64,000 nt of DNA from Thiomicrorhabdus sp033238645 (GTDB taxonomy: Bacteria > Pseudomonadota > Gammaproteobacteria > Thiomicrospirales > Thiomicrospiraceae). Positions within the stretch are counted from its first letter, which is position 1. The number at the start of each line of letters is the position of its first letter. A program made the translations under genes and the position numbers. The notes beneath the pieces were generated by a model that was not told the DNA's origin, made no database searches, and was given only the letters and a program-made list of their open reading frames with translations. The stretch is from positions 186,001 to 250,000 of the forward strand of contig BQXR01000003.1 of assembly GCA_033238645.1 (NCBI GenBank), written 5' to 3'. Positions 26,225 through 35,979 of the stretch are shown here, in pieces.

Positions 26225-27073
26225 ATGTCAGATCAACTCCGTAATGCGGTTCAGGCTATTCGTGGGATTAAAATTCCTGAATTGTCTGAAGAGATTATTA
26301 TGCTGGAAAAAGAGATTAAGAGTCGGTTTGCAAATGCAGCCAGAATTACTGAAATTATCTCGATGAATACGACGCTTTCTGGTGAAGTGATGCGGATTGT
26401 TAATTCGCCTGTGATGAAGCTAAAAGAGCCTGTTAACTCTATTCGTGATGCGGTTGCCGTGATGGGCTTTGATAATATCTATAACTTGGTGATCGCCGCA
26501 GCACTGAAAAATGTCTTTGGCAGCAAAGGCCTACATAAGGATATTATGGAACACAGTGTTGATGTCGCTTTTTGTATGGCAGATTTAGCAGACTGTGTGG
26601 ATGATATCAGTCGAGATGAGGCTTATATGTTGGGGCTATTTCACAATGTAGGCGCACTGATGTTGGCGACCAAAGATGACGAGGGCTATGATGCTCTTTT
26701 CCGTAACTCACTATCTCGCCCGACTTCTGTTATTAAGAAAGAACAAGAGGCTTACCACTCAGATCATGCTGTCATTGGTGTCATTGTCGGCAAGAAATGG
26801 CGTCTACCAGTCGATATGTTGACGGCAATTATGTTTCATCATGATGTTAAATGTGAAGAGATAAAGTCAGATAGAGTACGTGCCATGGTGGCGATGATTA
26901 AAGTGGCTAGCGGTATTGTTTCTGAGATCTCTTTAGGGGCATACCGAGGTGGAGAGATGACGGAGTATGAGAACGATGGATTTGAGGATCTCATGTTACC
27001 TGAGGGGATGATGACAGAAATTAGAAGAGCCTTGATGTCTTACTCTTTTAAGGAGAGTGCCGTCTCGGCATAG
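26225..27073 (+). CDS. HDOD domain protein
   Basis: This 282-residue protein is nearly all HDOD domain. Segments include IPELSEEIIMLEKEIKSR, NTTLSGEVMRIVNSPV, GLFHNVGALMLATKDD and VGKKWRLPVDMLTAIMFHH. It lacks an attached output domain. It is related in layout to the protein at 15422-16300 but clearly diverged in sequence. It likely acts in regulation. Its target is unknown. It converges with lon, with a G-run repeat in between. Confidence 0.85.
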   Translation: MSDQLRNAVQAIRGIKIPELSEEIIMLEKEIKSRFANAARITEIISMNTTLSGEVMRIVNSPVMKLKEPVNSIRDAVAVMGFDNIYNLVIAAALKNVFGSKGLHKDIMEHSVDVAFCMADLADCVDDISRDEAYMLGLFHNVGALMLATKDDEGYDALFRNSLSRPTSVIKKEQEAYHSDHAVIGVIVGKKWRLPVDMLTAIMFHHDVKCEEIKSDRVRAMVAMIKVASGIVSEISLGAYRGGEMTEYENDGFEDLMLPEGMMTEIRRALMSYSFKESAVSA

Positions 27074-27128
27074 TAGTTTAAATGGCCACGTTCTGACCAT
27101 TTTTATTTTGTACCCTCAAGGGGTTTTA

Positions 27129-27148
27129 TTAAGCAGGGGGGGGTAAGT
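27129..27148 (+). repeat. G-run repeat, copy 5
   Basis: ATTAAGCA, eight G, TAAG. It lies in the short gap between the convergent HDOD and lon genes. Confidence 0.8.
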
Positions 27149-27177
27149 TCTTTTAAGTGAATGGCTTTGCAGAATGA

Positions 27178-29910
27178 TTAGTGCTGAACCTTAATGTCGC
27201 TTTTAATGACCTCTTCGGTGGCTTTATTCGCAAGGAAGGTTTTTAACGCCAACGATTTAGAGCGGATATTAAATGTTAAGCGAGCAACATCATCAAAGTG
27301 TTTTGCAAAATGAACCGTCATGCCCTCTTGTAGATAGTCAGGCAGCTCCTGATAATCTTTACGATTATCCTCTGGTAGTATCAACTCTTTAATCCCAATA
27401 CGTTTTGCCGCAATGACCTTCTCTCTAATCCCGCCGACAGGTAACACTAAGCCCGTTAAACTCAGCTCACCTGTCATGGCTAAAGGGGCTTTAATCGCTT
27501 CATTACGTGCTAATGACAGTAGGGAGGTTGCCATGGTCACGCCCGCACTAGGCCCATCTTTAGGCGTAGCGCCATCAGGAACATGTAGGTGAACAAATGC
27601 CTTATCGAAGAACTCTGGATCGGCTTTATATTTTTCTAAATTTGATGAGATAAAGCTATAAGCAATGCCCGCAGACTCCTGCATCACATCGCCTAACTGA
27701 CCCGATAACTTAAAACCACGGTTTAACGTATGAACACGACTGGCTTCCATTGTCAGCGTGGCACCACCCATAGATGTCCATGCCAGTCCAGTTACCGTCC
27801 CGATCTGTTGATTAATTTTCTCAGGGGCAAAACGGGGTTGGCCTAACATCTCTTCTAGTTCATTGACGTGAATACGGGCAGATTTTAAATCCGTGGTGAC
27901 AAACTTAACCGCCAGTTTACGAATCAATTTACCGAGCTGCTTTTTCAAGTTACGCACACCCGATTCACGTGCATAGCCATCAATGACTTGGCGAATTGCA
28001 GGCGGAGTAATCTGCACCTGTTCTTTGCTTAAGCCCGCGTCTGCAAGTAGGCTTGGCCATAGATGGTGTTTAGCAATCTGAATCTTCTCTTCAGTGATAT
28101 AACCTGACAGACGAATTACTTCCATACGATCAAGCAAGGGGCCTGGGATTGAGTCTAGCGTATTAGCGGTACAGACAAACAGAGCCTTAGAGAGATCAAA
28201 ACGCAGATCCATATAGTGATCCATAAACTCACTGTTCTGTTCTGGATCTAATACTTCTAGTAGAGCAGAAGCGGGATCACCTTGGTATGAAGAACCAATT
28301 TTATCAATCTCATCCAGCATGATGACAGGGTTAGCGGTTTCACAATCTTTTAAAGCTTGCACAAACTTACCGGGCATAGCACCAATGTAAGTGCGTCTAT
28401 GACCTTTAATCTCCGCTTCATCGCGCATCCCCCCTACTGAGAAACGGTAGAACTTACGCCCCAACGATTCTGCAATCGATTTACCGATAGAGGTTTTCCC
28501 CACACCAGGTGGACCAACTAAGCAGATGATTGAGCCAGAAACTTCACCTTTTAAAGCACCCACGGCTAAGAACTCTAGAATACGGTCTTTAACCTCTTCT
28601 AGACCATCGTGGCCTTTATCCAGGATTTTTTTGGCACGCTTTAGATCAAGTTTATCTTTACTGTGTTGTCCCCAAGGCAGTTGTGTTAACCAGTCTAACC
28701 AACTGCGAACCACATTGTATTCAGGCGATTGGGTATCGAGTATTTTAAGTTTTTTCAGCTCTTCATCGGCTTTTTTAAGTGCTTCTTTAGAGAGCGTTAA
28801 CTTAGCAATTCGTGCTTCAAAACGCTCAGTATCGACCGTTTGATCATCTTTAGTCATCCCCAGCTCTTCTTGAATTTCAAGCAGCTGCTGGCGAAGTAAA
28901 AACTCACGTTGGTGATCAGAGATGTTCTCTTCAACACGTTCACGAATACTGAACTGAATTTTGGTGACTTCAATCTCTTGTTTAAACAGCACCAAGACTT
29001 TTTCCATACGCTCAACAAGATCTAGTGTCTCTAAGACATCTTGTAATTTACTGTTCTCAGCAGAGGTAAGAGCTGCTGCAAAATCGGCAAGCTGTGATGG
29101 CTCACTGGCATTGTAGTGATTTAAGAAGTATTTCAACTCTTCACTATAAAGAGGGTTGAGCGGTAGCAGCTCTTTAAAGGCATTCATAATGGCTAGACCA
29201 TAAGCCTTAAACTCTTTATCAGAGCCCTCTCTGATATCTTTAGGGTAGTTGACGCTTGCTCGATAAGGTGCTGATTCACTGAGCCAATCTTTGATCTCAA
29301 AGCGTTTAACGCCTTCGGCAATCAGTTGAATGTAGTCCTCTTTGATCTTAGGATCATGAATCTTAACCAGTGTGCCCATACAACTAAAGTCTTCGGGGGT
29401 GGCTTTTTCATGCTCTTCACGATCCACATAGATCAGACCAATATATTTGCATTTACCAGATTTAATCGCATCAAAGGTGTCGCTCCAGTTCTTTTTATTG
29501 AGCAGAACAGGGAGTTGCTGGCCAGGGAAGAAAGGGCGCTCTTTAACGGGTAGCATAAAGATCTCGCTGGGCAGGATCATGTCAGACTTTTCGATATAAC
29601 CAAATACACTGCCTGGGTCACTGGCCAGAATGTGCTCACCCTCTAAAGCATCATCGGTAGAGATAATGAGCGGCTCAGCAAGTGCATCACTAACCACAGG
29701 TTTTATATCCGATTCATCATCATTTATTGCATGTTCTTCAATAACAGGACGGGTAATTTGATTGGTATGAATCGCATTAATTACTTCCATAATGGTGCCG
29801 TCATCATAAGACTCGGGGGGAGTAATGGCTTCTACAGGCTGAGTTTCGGTCTTTTTATCTTCTTCTAAATCGATAGGAAGATCGTATGGTTTTTTGGTTG
29901 AATCAGTCAT
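27178..29910 (-). CDS. lon: ATP-dependent protease Lon
   Basis: Lon degrades damaged and regulatory proteins in the cytoplasm. The substrate-binding N-domain begins near residue 115 (IFMLPVKERPFFPGQQLPVL). The AAA+ domain has Walker A GPPGVGKTS and the Walker B segment VIMLDEIDKIG. The protease domain has catalytic Ser in KDGPSAGVTMATSL and Lys in REKVIAAKRIG. At 910 residues it is longer than typical LonA (about 780-820). The excess is an acidic N-terminal tail of roughly 110 residues (rich in D and E) of unknown role. Confidence 0.95.
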   Translation of the reverse strand: MTDSTKKPYDLPIDLEEDKKTETQPVEAITPPESYDDGTIMEVINAIHTNQITRPVIEEHAINDDESDIKPVVSDALAEPLIISTDDALEGEHILASDPGSVFGYIEKSDMILPSEIFMLPVKERPFFPGQQLPVLLNKKNWSDTFDAIKSGKCKYIGLIYVDREEHEKATPEDFSCMGTLVKIHDPKIKEDYIQLIAEGVKRFEIKDWLSESAPYRASVNYPKDIREGSDKEFKAYGLAIMNAFKELLPLNPLYSEELKYFLNHYNASEPSQLADFAAALTSAENSKLQDVLETLDLVERMEKVLVLFKQEIEVTKIQFSIRERVEENISDHQREFLLRQQLLEIQEELGMTKDDQTVDTERFEARIAKLTLSKEALKKADEELKKLKILDTQSPEYNVVRSWLDWLTQLPWGQHSKDKLDLKRAKKILDKGHDGLEEVKDRILEFLAVGALKGEVSGSIICLVGPPGVGKTSIGKSIAESLGRKFYRFSVGGMRDEAEIKGHRRTYIGAMPGKFVQALKDCETANPVIMLDEIDKIGSSYQGDPASALLEVLDPEQNSEFMDHYMDLRFDLSKALFVCTANTLDSIPGPLLDRMEVIRLSGYITEEKIQIAKHHLWPSLLADAGLSKEQVQITPPAIRQVIDGYARESGVRNLKKQLGKLIRKLAVKFVTTDLKSARIHVNELEEMLGQPRFAPEKINQQIGTVTGLAWTSMGGATLTMEASRVHTLNRGFKLSGQLGDVMQESAGIAYSFISSNLEKYKADPEFFDKAFVHLHVPDGATPKDGPSAGVTMATSLLSLARNEAIKAPLAMTGELSLTGLVLPVGGIREKVIAAKRIGIKELILPEDNRKDYQELPDYLQEGMTVHFAKHFDDVARLTFNIRSKSLALKTFLANKATEEVIKSDIKVQH

Positions 29911-30066
29911 GAGCTACTTCGTAAATTTCTCTGGTTGTTAGACCCTTGCGGTGCTTTTAAAAGGCCCACTAAAGGAATCACCGCCTGTAATTACAAGGAA
30001 TTATCAAGGGCATTAAATAATACGGTATTATATGCGGACTATAGTAAAGCGATTCAAGGGCTAGGC

Positions 30067-30618
30067 ATGCAAAAGTGTGAAATAAAAGTTGGGTTTATAA
30101 CCGTTTCTGATAGAGCCAGTCGTGGTGAGTATGAAGATTTGGGTGGCCCTGCCATGCAAGCGTGGGTTGGTAAGGCGTTAAGCAGCGAGTGGACAGCAGT
30201 CGCTAAGGTGATTGAAGATGATCAAGCACTGATTGAAGCGGCGCTAATTGAGTTAGCAGATCAAGAAAACTGTAGCTTAATTGTCACGACGGGGGGGACA
30301 GGGCCTGCTAAGCGCGATGTAACCCCAGAAGCGACAGCCAATGTATGCGATAAAATTTTAGATGGTTTTGCTGAACAGATGCGTTCTGTCTCGTTGCAAT
30401 ATGTACCAACCGCGATTCTATCTCGCCAGATAGCCGGTACCCGTGGTTCAAGTTTGATTATTAATCTACCGGGTAAACCTTCAGCGATTGGAGAGTGTTT
30501 AGAAGCGGTTTTCCCAGCAGTGCCGTATTGCATTGATCTGATTGAAGGGGCTTATTTGGAAACAGATGAAACCTTTATTAAAGCCTTTAGACCAAAGCAT
30601 GCGATCAAGAAATCATAA
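30067..30618 (+). CDS. mog: Molybdopterin adenylyltransferase
   Basis: Mog adenylates molybdopterin before metal insertion in molybdenum cofactor synthesis. The motifs GFITVSDRASRGEYEDLGGP and TTGGTGPAKRDVTPEAT are diagnostic of the MogA/MoaB fold. The ATG at 30067 gives 183 residues with a family-like start (MQKCEIKVGFI). A frame running upstream to 29935 lacks a fitting start. No other Moco gene is in the window. It is divergent from lon. Confidence 0.9.
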   Translation: MQKCEIKVGFITVSDRASRGEYEDLGGPAMQAWVGKALSSEWTAVAKVIEDDQALIEAALIELADQENCSLIVTTGGTGPAKRDVTPEATANVCDKILDGFAEQMRSVSLQYVPTAILSRQIAGTRGSSLIINLPGKPSAIGECLEAVFPAVPYCIDLIEGAYLETDETFIKAFRPKHAIKKS

Positions 30619-30648
30619 GACATCGTAAAAAAGAGCAAGGAACCTCAA

Positions 30649-31590
30649 ATGACCAATCTTAATTACCAGTACGACGGCTTAGAAAGCATTACCGACTTTG
30701 TTCGCTGGGGTGGCTCGCTGTTTAATCAATCGGATCTGTTTTTTGGTCATGGTACTGATAATGCCTTTGATGAGTCAAAAGTACTAGTTTTTCATGCACT
30801 GCAACTACCGCTGAATGTGCCTGACAATTACTGGTTATCACGTTTAACAGGTCATGAAAAGCAGATGGTGACAGAGCTATTTATGCAGCGAATTGAGACC
30901 CGTAAACCTGCCGCCTATTTAACGGGTGAAGCGTGGTTTTCTGGCATTCGTTTTAAGGTAAATGAGTTTACACTTGTACCACGCTCGCCGATTGCGGAGT
31001 TGATCGCACAGAAGTATGAGCCGTGGGTTAATGCCGAAGAAGTGACTAATGTACTAGACCTTTGTACAGGCAGTGGTTGTATTGGTATCGCTTCGCTACA
31101 GGCTTTTCCAAATGCAGAGGTTGATCTGGTTGACATCTCTCCCGAAGCTTTGGAAGTAGCGCAACAGAATGTCGAATTATACAGCTTAGAAGAGTTTGCC
31201 CACCCCATTCAGTCGGATCTATACTCAGCATTAGAAGGCAAACAGTATGATCTAATTGTCTCTAACCCGCCTTATGTTGATGAGATTGAGATGGATTCAC
31301 TGCCCGCGGAGTTTCAGCAAGAGCCGCGTTTGGGATTAGAAGCGGGTCATGATGGTTTGGATTTGGTTCGTAAAATCTTAGCAGAAGCACCTAAGTATCT
31401 AAAAGATGATGGTGTTCTGATTGTTGAGGTAGGCGTGTCACAGTATTTTGTAGAGCAGGTTTATCCTGAGCTTCCACTGTATTGGTTTGATTTTGAGCAG
31501 GGGGGGGAGGGTGTTTTTGCTATCCAGAAATCTGAGTTAGAGCTGTTTCAAGATATTTTAAATGAGAGAGCAGAACCTGTTTCTGCTTAG
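30649..31590 (+). CDS. prmB: 50S ribosomal protein L3 glutamine methyltransferase
   Basis: PrmB methylates the side-chain nitrogen of a glutamine in ribosomal protein L3. The SAM motif VLDLCTGSGCIGIAS, the catalytic SNPPYVDEIEM loop and the following PAEFQQEPRLGLEAGHDGLD distinguish it from PrmC. Length is 313 residues. The C-terminal FDFEQGGEGVF corresponds to a conserved family strand (F-E-x-GG-x-GVF). Its codons form a full copy of the G-run repeat with eight G. Confidence 0.93.
   Translation: MTNLNYQYDGLESITDFVRWGGSLFNQSDLFFGHGTDNAFDESKVLVFHALQLPLNVPDNYWLSRLTGHEKQMVTELFMQRIETRKPAAYLTGEAWFSGIRFKVNEFTLVPRSPIAELIAQKYEPWVNAEEVTNVLDLCTGSGCIGIASLQAFPNAEVDLVDISPEALEVAQQNVELYSLEEFAHPIQSDLYSALEGKQYDLIVSNPPYVDEIEMDSLPAEFQQEPRLGLEAGHDGLDLVRKILAEAPKYLKDDGVLIVEVGVSQYFVEQVYPELPLYWFDFEQGGEGVFAIQKSELELFQDILNERAEPVSA
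31491..31507 (+). repeat. G-run repeat, copy 6 (inside prmB)
   Basis: TTTTGAGCA followed by eight G, then AGGG. It is in frame as TTT GAG CAG GGG GGG GAG and encodes a protein motif that the family conserves anyway. Confidence 0.8.
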
Positions 31591-31744
31591 ATTCCTCGCT
31601 AAGTTGCTACTTAGGTTTTAACTAAGACTGATAGGTAAAATGCGTGCTTTAGCCACTTAATGGCAAGCTGGTCAGTTTTTTGCTTTGCTTAATTTAATCG
31701 ATAGGTTTTAAAATCAAAATTAAATTTAATGTTGGGAATTTAGC

Positions 31745-32824
31745 ATGAAGAACTCTGCTTTCAAATGTTTGACTGTATCACTCTGTTTCGCAGGTTTATT
31801 TTCAAGTACAGCATCCGTCGCATCGACACCGGCTGCCGCACCAACCAATGTAACCAAAGCAACGATTAGTGATGTGCCCTTAATTAATCTAGGTTCTGAG
31901 CAAGGGGGAACTAACTCAATCTCTGATATGAACTCGCATCACTCAGTACCCGCCAAAGGTCAACAGCATAAGCCAGCCGTTAAGCATGATCCCTATAAAA
32001 TAACAAAACCAGCGGTGCGTTTTGAGTCAAAACCGAAAGCAAAAAAACCAGAACAAGTGCATAAGGTAATTCACACCAATAAAGTAGATGAAAAAGAGGC
32101 AGTTCATTGGGGCTATTCTGGCGATACAGGGCCAAAGTACTGGAGTGAGTTAGCCGCAGAGTATGCGACTTGCAAGCAGGGTAAAAATCAGTCGCCCATT
32201 GATCTTAAAGATAAAGCAGGGGTGGGTACAAATGGACTGGCTTCGCTGGATATTGCTTATCGCGATGTTCCTTTAAAAGTGATCAATAACGGTCATACCG
32301 TGCAAGTAAACTACCCTTTGGGCAGTTATATTAAAGTGGGTGGGCACCGTTACGAGTTACTCCAGTTCCATTTTCATACGCCAAGCGAGCATATGAGAGA
32401 GGGCTTTAATTACCCGATGGAAGTGCATTTAGTCCATAAAGATGGCGATGGGAACTTAGCGGTTATCGGTATTATTTTCCAAGAAGGGGAAGAGAACGAG
32501 GCTTTAGATAATTTACTACCTTATCTGCCTAAAAAGGTCGGTAGAGAGATGATGCATCGTGGTGAAAGCCTGAATCCCGTTAACTTCTTCCCTGGCAATC
32601 AGGAGTTCTATAAATATAGTGGTTCTTTAACCACGCCGCCATGTTCTGAAGGGGTTTACTGGATGGTCTTTAAGCATACGATTGAAGCATCGTACGAGCA
32701 GATCCAGCAGCTAAATGATCTGATGGGGGACAACTCACGCCCAGTACAACAGCTTAACTCTAGAACACTGTTAAAGTCTTGGGCTGCTCCCGTTGAAGAG
32801 CCACGTATGTATGAGTTCTATTAA
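31745..32824 (+). CDS. Periplasmic alpha-carbonic anhydrase
   Basis: The enzyme interconverts CO2 and bicarbonate. A signal peptide ends near SVAS. Residues 28-115 form a low-complexity, Lys/Pro/His-rich linker. The alpha-CA domain follows, with zinc ligands H209 and H211 (QFHFHTPSEH) and H228 (MEVHLVH), plus GSLTTPPCSEGVYWMV, which holds the conserved Thr. A cysteine pair is compatible with a periplasmic disulfide. In sulfur- and hydrogen-oxidising autotrophs such enzymes help supply inorganic carbon. A terminator follows the gene. Confidence 0.93.
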   Translation: MKNSAFKCLTVSLCFAGLFSSTASVASTPAAAPTNVTKATISDVPLINLGSEQGGTNSISDMNSHHSVPAKGQQHKPAVKHDPYKITKPAVRFESKPKAKKPEQVHKVIHTNKVDEKEAVHWGYSGDTGPKYWSELAAEYATCKQGKNQSPIDLKDKAGVGTNGLASLDIAYRDVPLKVINNGHTVQVNYPLGSYIKVGGHRYELLQFHFHTPSEHMREGFNYPMEVHLVHKDGDGNLAVIGIIFQEGEENEALDNLLPYLPKKVGREMMHRGESLNPVNFFPGNQEFYKYSGSLTTPPCSEGVYWMVFKHTIEASYEQIQQLNDLMGDNSRPVQQLNSRTLLKSWAAPVEEPRMYEFY

Positions 32825-32864
32825 CCACTGATAGATTAAGCTAGATACAAAAAGTGTAAAGCGT

Positions 32865-32913
32865 AAGGCCTGATAAAACCCTAACCATAGGTGCTTTTAT
32901 CAGGCCTTTTTAT
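32865..32913 (+). terminator. Intrinsic terminator after carbonic anhydrase
   Basis: AAGGCCTGATAAAA and TTTTATCAGGCCTT form a 14-bp perfect stem around a 16-base loop, followed by T5. Confidence 0.9.
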
Positions 32914-33056
32914 TGGCTCAGCTTTAATAAATAAGCCAGTGGTGATATTCAGTCATTTTGCAGAATAACAAAACTCGATGAATGCAGATGGTGATACACT
33001 TAAAAAACAACTAACTAATGGCTTAAATGCACTCTTTATTAGGAGTCGGACGCGCG

Positions 33057-33695
33057 ATGGAAATAGGCTTATTAATCATCTTTTGGTATGGTATCTTGCA
33101 TGCATTGGGGCCAGATCATCTGGCGGTTATTGCTGATTTTTCTATTGGCAAAAATATCAAAAAAAGTGCTGTGATTACGTTGTTATTTGCCTTGGGTCAC
33201 GGCCTAATGCTATTTGTATTTGCCAGTTTATTACAAAGCTTCCCAGTGATAGAAGCGGTTACTCATTATGGAGACACGATCTCCGCAGCGGTGATTCTCT
33301 TAATGGGTTTTTATCTGCTCTATATGGTGTGGTCTGACCGTATACAATTGACCACTCATATTCATAATGGGATAGAGCATACGCATATTAATTTCTCTAG
33401 ATGTCACCAGCATAAATTAACGGAGTTAGCACCCGCATTGAGCTTAGGGATTCTAATGGGCATTGGCGGTGTCAGAGGGATGTTGATTACCCTTGGGTTA
33501 GTTAATCAGCAGGCTGTTTCAGTGGATATGATTGCAGTGTTTGTTTTGGGTGTGATGGTTGTTTTTATCAGTTTTGGTCTCTTGATTGGGACAATAAACC
33601 GCGTATATTTAAACTCATTAGGTAATATTAGACGTGTTTTTAGTTTGCTGGGAGTGACCTCGATTGCCGTTGCTAGCCATATGCTGTGGCTGTAG
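33057..33695 (+). CDS. Nickel permease, NiCoT/UreH-like
   Basis: This 212-residue membrane protein has about six helices. The signature HALGPDH (H-x4-DH) lies in the first, and LLFALGHGLML matches the second conserved helix of nickel/cobalt permeases. A histidine-rich loop (THIHNGIEHTHINFSRCHQH) could bind metal. The ATG at 33057 follows AGGAG and is preferred to ATG 33027, which has no ribosome-binding site. It lies 31 bases upstream of hypB, so it almost certainly feeds nickel to the hydrogenase. Confidence 0.82.
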   Translation: MEIGLLIIFWYGILHALGPDHLAVIADFSIGKNIKKSAVITLLFALGHGLMLFVFASLLQSFPVIEAVTHYGDTISAAVILLMGFYLLYMVWSDRIQLTTHIHNGIEHTHINFSRCHQHKLTELAPALSLGILMGIGGVRGMLITLGLVNQQAVSVDMIAVFVLGVMVVFISFGLLIGTINRVYLNSLGNIRRVFSLLGVTSIAVASHMLWL

Positions 33696-33726
33696 AAAGA
33701 GGTTTTAAATTTTTAAAGGAAATTTT

Positions 33727-34488
33727 ATGTGTGAAGATTGTGGTTGTTCAATAACAGATTCGATAGAGCCGACGAGTAGTCAGGCAACTGATGCGGCTCA
33801 TTCATTGAAAGCAAATCCGCAGTTAAATGATGCGCATACTATTAGTGTGATTCGTAAAATTCTGCATAAAAATGATCATGAAGCAGATCATAATCGTGCC
33901 CATTTTGATAAAGAAAAAGTGCTGGCGGTTAACATAATGAGTAGCCCTGGTAGTGGTAAAACTAGCCTGTTGGAGTCATTAGCTGTTCTAACCAATCGTA
34001 CCTTTGAGTTTGGTGTGATTGAGGGTGATCTACAAACCTCTCGTGATGCAGATCGTATTATCGCCAAGGGTATTCCTGCCTATCAAATTCAAACTGGGTC
34101 AGCCTGTCATTTAGATGCTTTTATGGTACATAAAGGGCTACACGCAATGCCTTTGGATGAGATGGATATCTGCTTTATAGAAAATGTTGGTAACCTGGTT
34201 TGTCCTGCGAGTTATGATGTGGGCAGTCACCTTAATATTGTTTTGGTCTCTGTACCCGAAGGCGATGATAAGGTCGAAAAATACCCTGTAATGTTCCATA
34301 AAGCCGATCTCGTTCTGATTACAAAAATAGACCTTTTGCCGCATTTTGATTTTGAGTTAGAAGCGGCTAAAAGCATGGCGAGAAAACTTAAGCCCAATGT
34401 CGATATTCTAGAAGTCTCAACTAAAGATCCTGCCAGCATTCAGGCTGTCGTAGATTGGCTTGAGTTCAAACGTAAAATGCGTGCTTAA
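33727..34488 (+). CDS. hypB: Hydrogenase nickel incorporation GTPase HypB
   Basis: HypB uses GTP to drive nickel delivery to the hydrogenase large subunit, with HypA. The N-terminal high-affinity nickel motif CEDCGC is at residues 2-7. The P-loop SPGSGKTS is at 74-81, and the G-domain metal site and TKIDLLP motif follow. The long histidine-rich storage stretch of some HypB proteins is absent (only scattered His at about 47-59). Length is 253 residues. It is the first hyp gene of the operon. Confidence 0.95.
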   Translation: MCEDCGCSITDSIEPTSSQATDAAHSLKANPQLNDAHTISVIRKILHKNDHEADHNRAHFDKEKVLAVNIMSSPGSGKTSLLESLAVLTNRTFEFGVIEGDLQTSRDADRIIAKGIPAYQIQTGSACHLDAFMVHKGLHAMPLDEMDICFIENVGNLVCPASYDVGSHLNIVLVSVPEGDDKVEKYPVMFHKADLVLITKIDLLPHFDFELEAAKSMARKLKPNVDILEVSTKDPASIQAVVDWLEFKRKMRA

Positions 34489-34521
34489 CCGTTCATTCTG
34501 ATTAAGGTGAAATTAGATTAA

Positions 34522-34806
34522 ATGTGTCTCTCAATACCTTCAATAATTACGCAGATTGATGTAGATAATATCGCCACGGTAGACTCAATGGGTGTACGGC
34601 GGCAGGTGAGTTTGGATCTAATGGATCAAGCCGTTACGATTGGTGACTATGTATTGATTCATGTCGGTTTTGCCATGACTAAATTAGATGAGGCGGATGC
34701 GCTTGCCAGCTTAGAGCTTTATCAACAGATTATTGATGAGATGGATGCTGAATTAGCCGAGGCATCATCAGCAGAAAGCACGTTAGAAAATGAGCAGGGG
34801 GGGTAA
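34522..34806 (+). CDS. hypC: Hydrogenase maturation chaperone HypC/HybG
   Basis: HypC carries the Fe(CN)2CO group with HypD and delivers it to the large subunit. The essential N-terminal Cys is present (MCLSIPS), and the beta-barrel core VDSMGVRRQVSLDLM and GDYVLIHVGFAMTKLDE follow. The C-terminal tail ends LENEQGG. The last codons and the stop are supplied by a G-run repeat, which also provides a purine-rich site for the next start. Length is 94 residues. Confidence 0.93.
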   Translation: MCLSIPSIITQIDVDNIATVDSMGVRRQVSLDLMDQAVTIGDYVLIHVGFAMTKLDEADALASLELYQQIIDEMDAELAEASSAESTLENEQGG

Positions 34807-34807
34807 A
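34790..34807 (+). repeat. G-run repeat, copy 7 (hypC-hypD junction)
   Basis: ATGAGCA, seven G, TAAA. It contains the hypC stop codon and places the G run four bases before GTG 34808, where it can pair with 16S rRNA as a ribosome-binding site. Confidence 0.85.
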
Positions 34808-35974
34808 GTGAACCTTTCCTTGAAAGACTTTTACCAAGGGTTTCGTGATCCACAAACCATCAAGGCACTGGCGTTGCAAATTGAACAGGCTGCTCAGCAA
34901 CTGGATGCCACCCCAGAGACACCGCTTAAGATTATGGAAGTTTGCGGCGGTCATACGCATACGATTATGAAGTATGGTTTAGGCCAGATCTTACCGAACA
35001 ATATCGAGTTTATTCACGGCCCTGGTTGTCCTGTATGCATTATGCCGAAAGAGCGTATTGATCACGCCATCGTGCTGGCAAAGATGGACAATACCATTTT
35101 ACTGACTCTAGGCGATATGATTCGAGTACCAGGCTCTAAAAGCAGCTTGGCGAAGACACGGGCAGCGGGGGCGGATATTCGTGCACTCTATACACCATTG
35201 GATGCAATAAAGATCGCTCAGGAGAACCCTGATAAACAGGTCATCTTTTTTGCCATCGGCTTTGAAACCACCACTCCGATGACAGCGGCAGTTATTAAAC
35301 AGGCGATTGCCCTGAAGTTAAATAACCTGTTCTTTCATATTAACCATGTTCTAGTGCCGCCCGCTGTAGTGGCGATTATGCAGGATGATAGGTGTCAAAT
35401 TGATGCGTTGATTGGCCCCTCACATGTCAGTGTGGTGAGTGGTGCTAAAATTTATCTGCCTCTAGCGGAGCAGTTTCAAGTACCTATTGTCGTTAGTGGC
35501 TTTGAGCCTGTGGATGTGATGCAGAGCATTTTGAAAATTATTCAGCAAGTCGTCGCCAAGAAACACCAAGTAGAAATTCAATATTCACGAGCGGTGAGTT
35601 TAGAAGGTAACATAACTGCTCAGCAGTTAATTGCGACCTATTTAGAACCTAGGTCACACTTTCGTTGGCGCGGTTTAGGTGATATTCCGCTCAGTGGTTT
35701 AGGCTTAAAAGCAGCGTATACCGCGCTGGATGCAGAGAAGGTGTTTGCCGATCAACTCTCCAATGAACCTATAGATGATCATAAGCTGTGTATTTGTGGC
35801 GATATCTTAAGAGGGTTGGCCAAACCCAAAGATTGTAAAGTTTTCGGCAGGGGGTGTGACCCTACACGTCCTTTGGGCAGCTGTATGGTGTCGAGTGAGG
35901 GCGCTTGTCATGCTTATTATAAATATGCTGAGGTTGCGCTACCAAGTTCAAGTCAGTCTGTTGATGGGAGTTAA
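34808..35974 (+). CDS. hypD: Hydrogenase maturation protein HypD
   Basis: HypD holds a [4Fe-4S] cluster and assembles the Fe(CN)2CO unit with HypC and HypE. Conserved segments are EVCGGHTHTIMKYG, GPGCPVCIMPKERID, FAIGFETTTPMTA, and the cysteine-rich C-terminus CICGDILRG, GRGCDPTRPLGSCMVSSEGAC. GTG 34808 (MNLSLKDFYQGF) is preferred. ATG 34790 lies inside the repeat and has no ribosome-binding site, though it is in frame and would add six residues. Length is 388 residues from the GTG. Confidence 0.94.
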   Translation: MNLSLKDFYQGFRDPQTIKALALQIEQAAQQLDATPETPLKIMEVCGGHTHTIMKYGLGQILPNNIEFIHGPGCPVCIMPKERIDHAIVLAKMDNTILLTLGDMIRVPGSKSSLAKTRAAGADIRALYTPLDAIKIAQENPDKQVIFFAIGFETTTPMTAAVIKQAIALKLNNLFFHINHVLVPPAVVAIMQDDRCQIDALIGPSHVSVVSGAKIYLPLAEQFQVPIVVSGFEPVDVMQSILKIIQQVVAKKHQVEIQYSRAVSLEGNITAQQLIATYLEPRSHFRWRGLGDIPLSGLGLKAAYTALDAEKVFADQLSNEPIDDHKLCICGDILRGLAKPKDCKVFGRGCDPTRPLGSCMVSSEGACHAYYKYAEVALPSSSQSVDGS

Positions 35975-35979
35975 AAACA

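Noticed and set aside
30289..30296. G7 run in mog
   Set aside because: It encodes the conserved TTGGTGP motif and has no GAGCA core.
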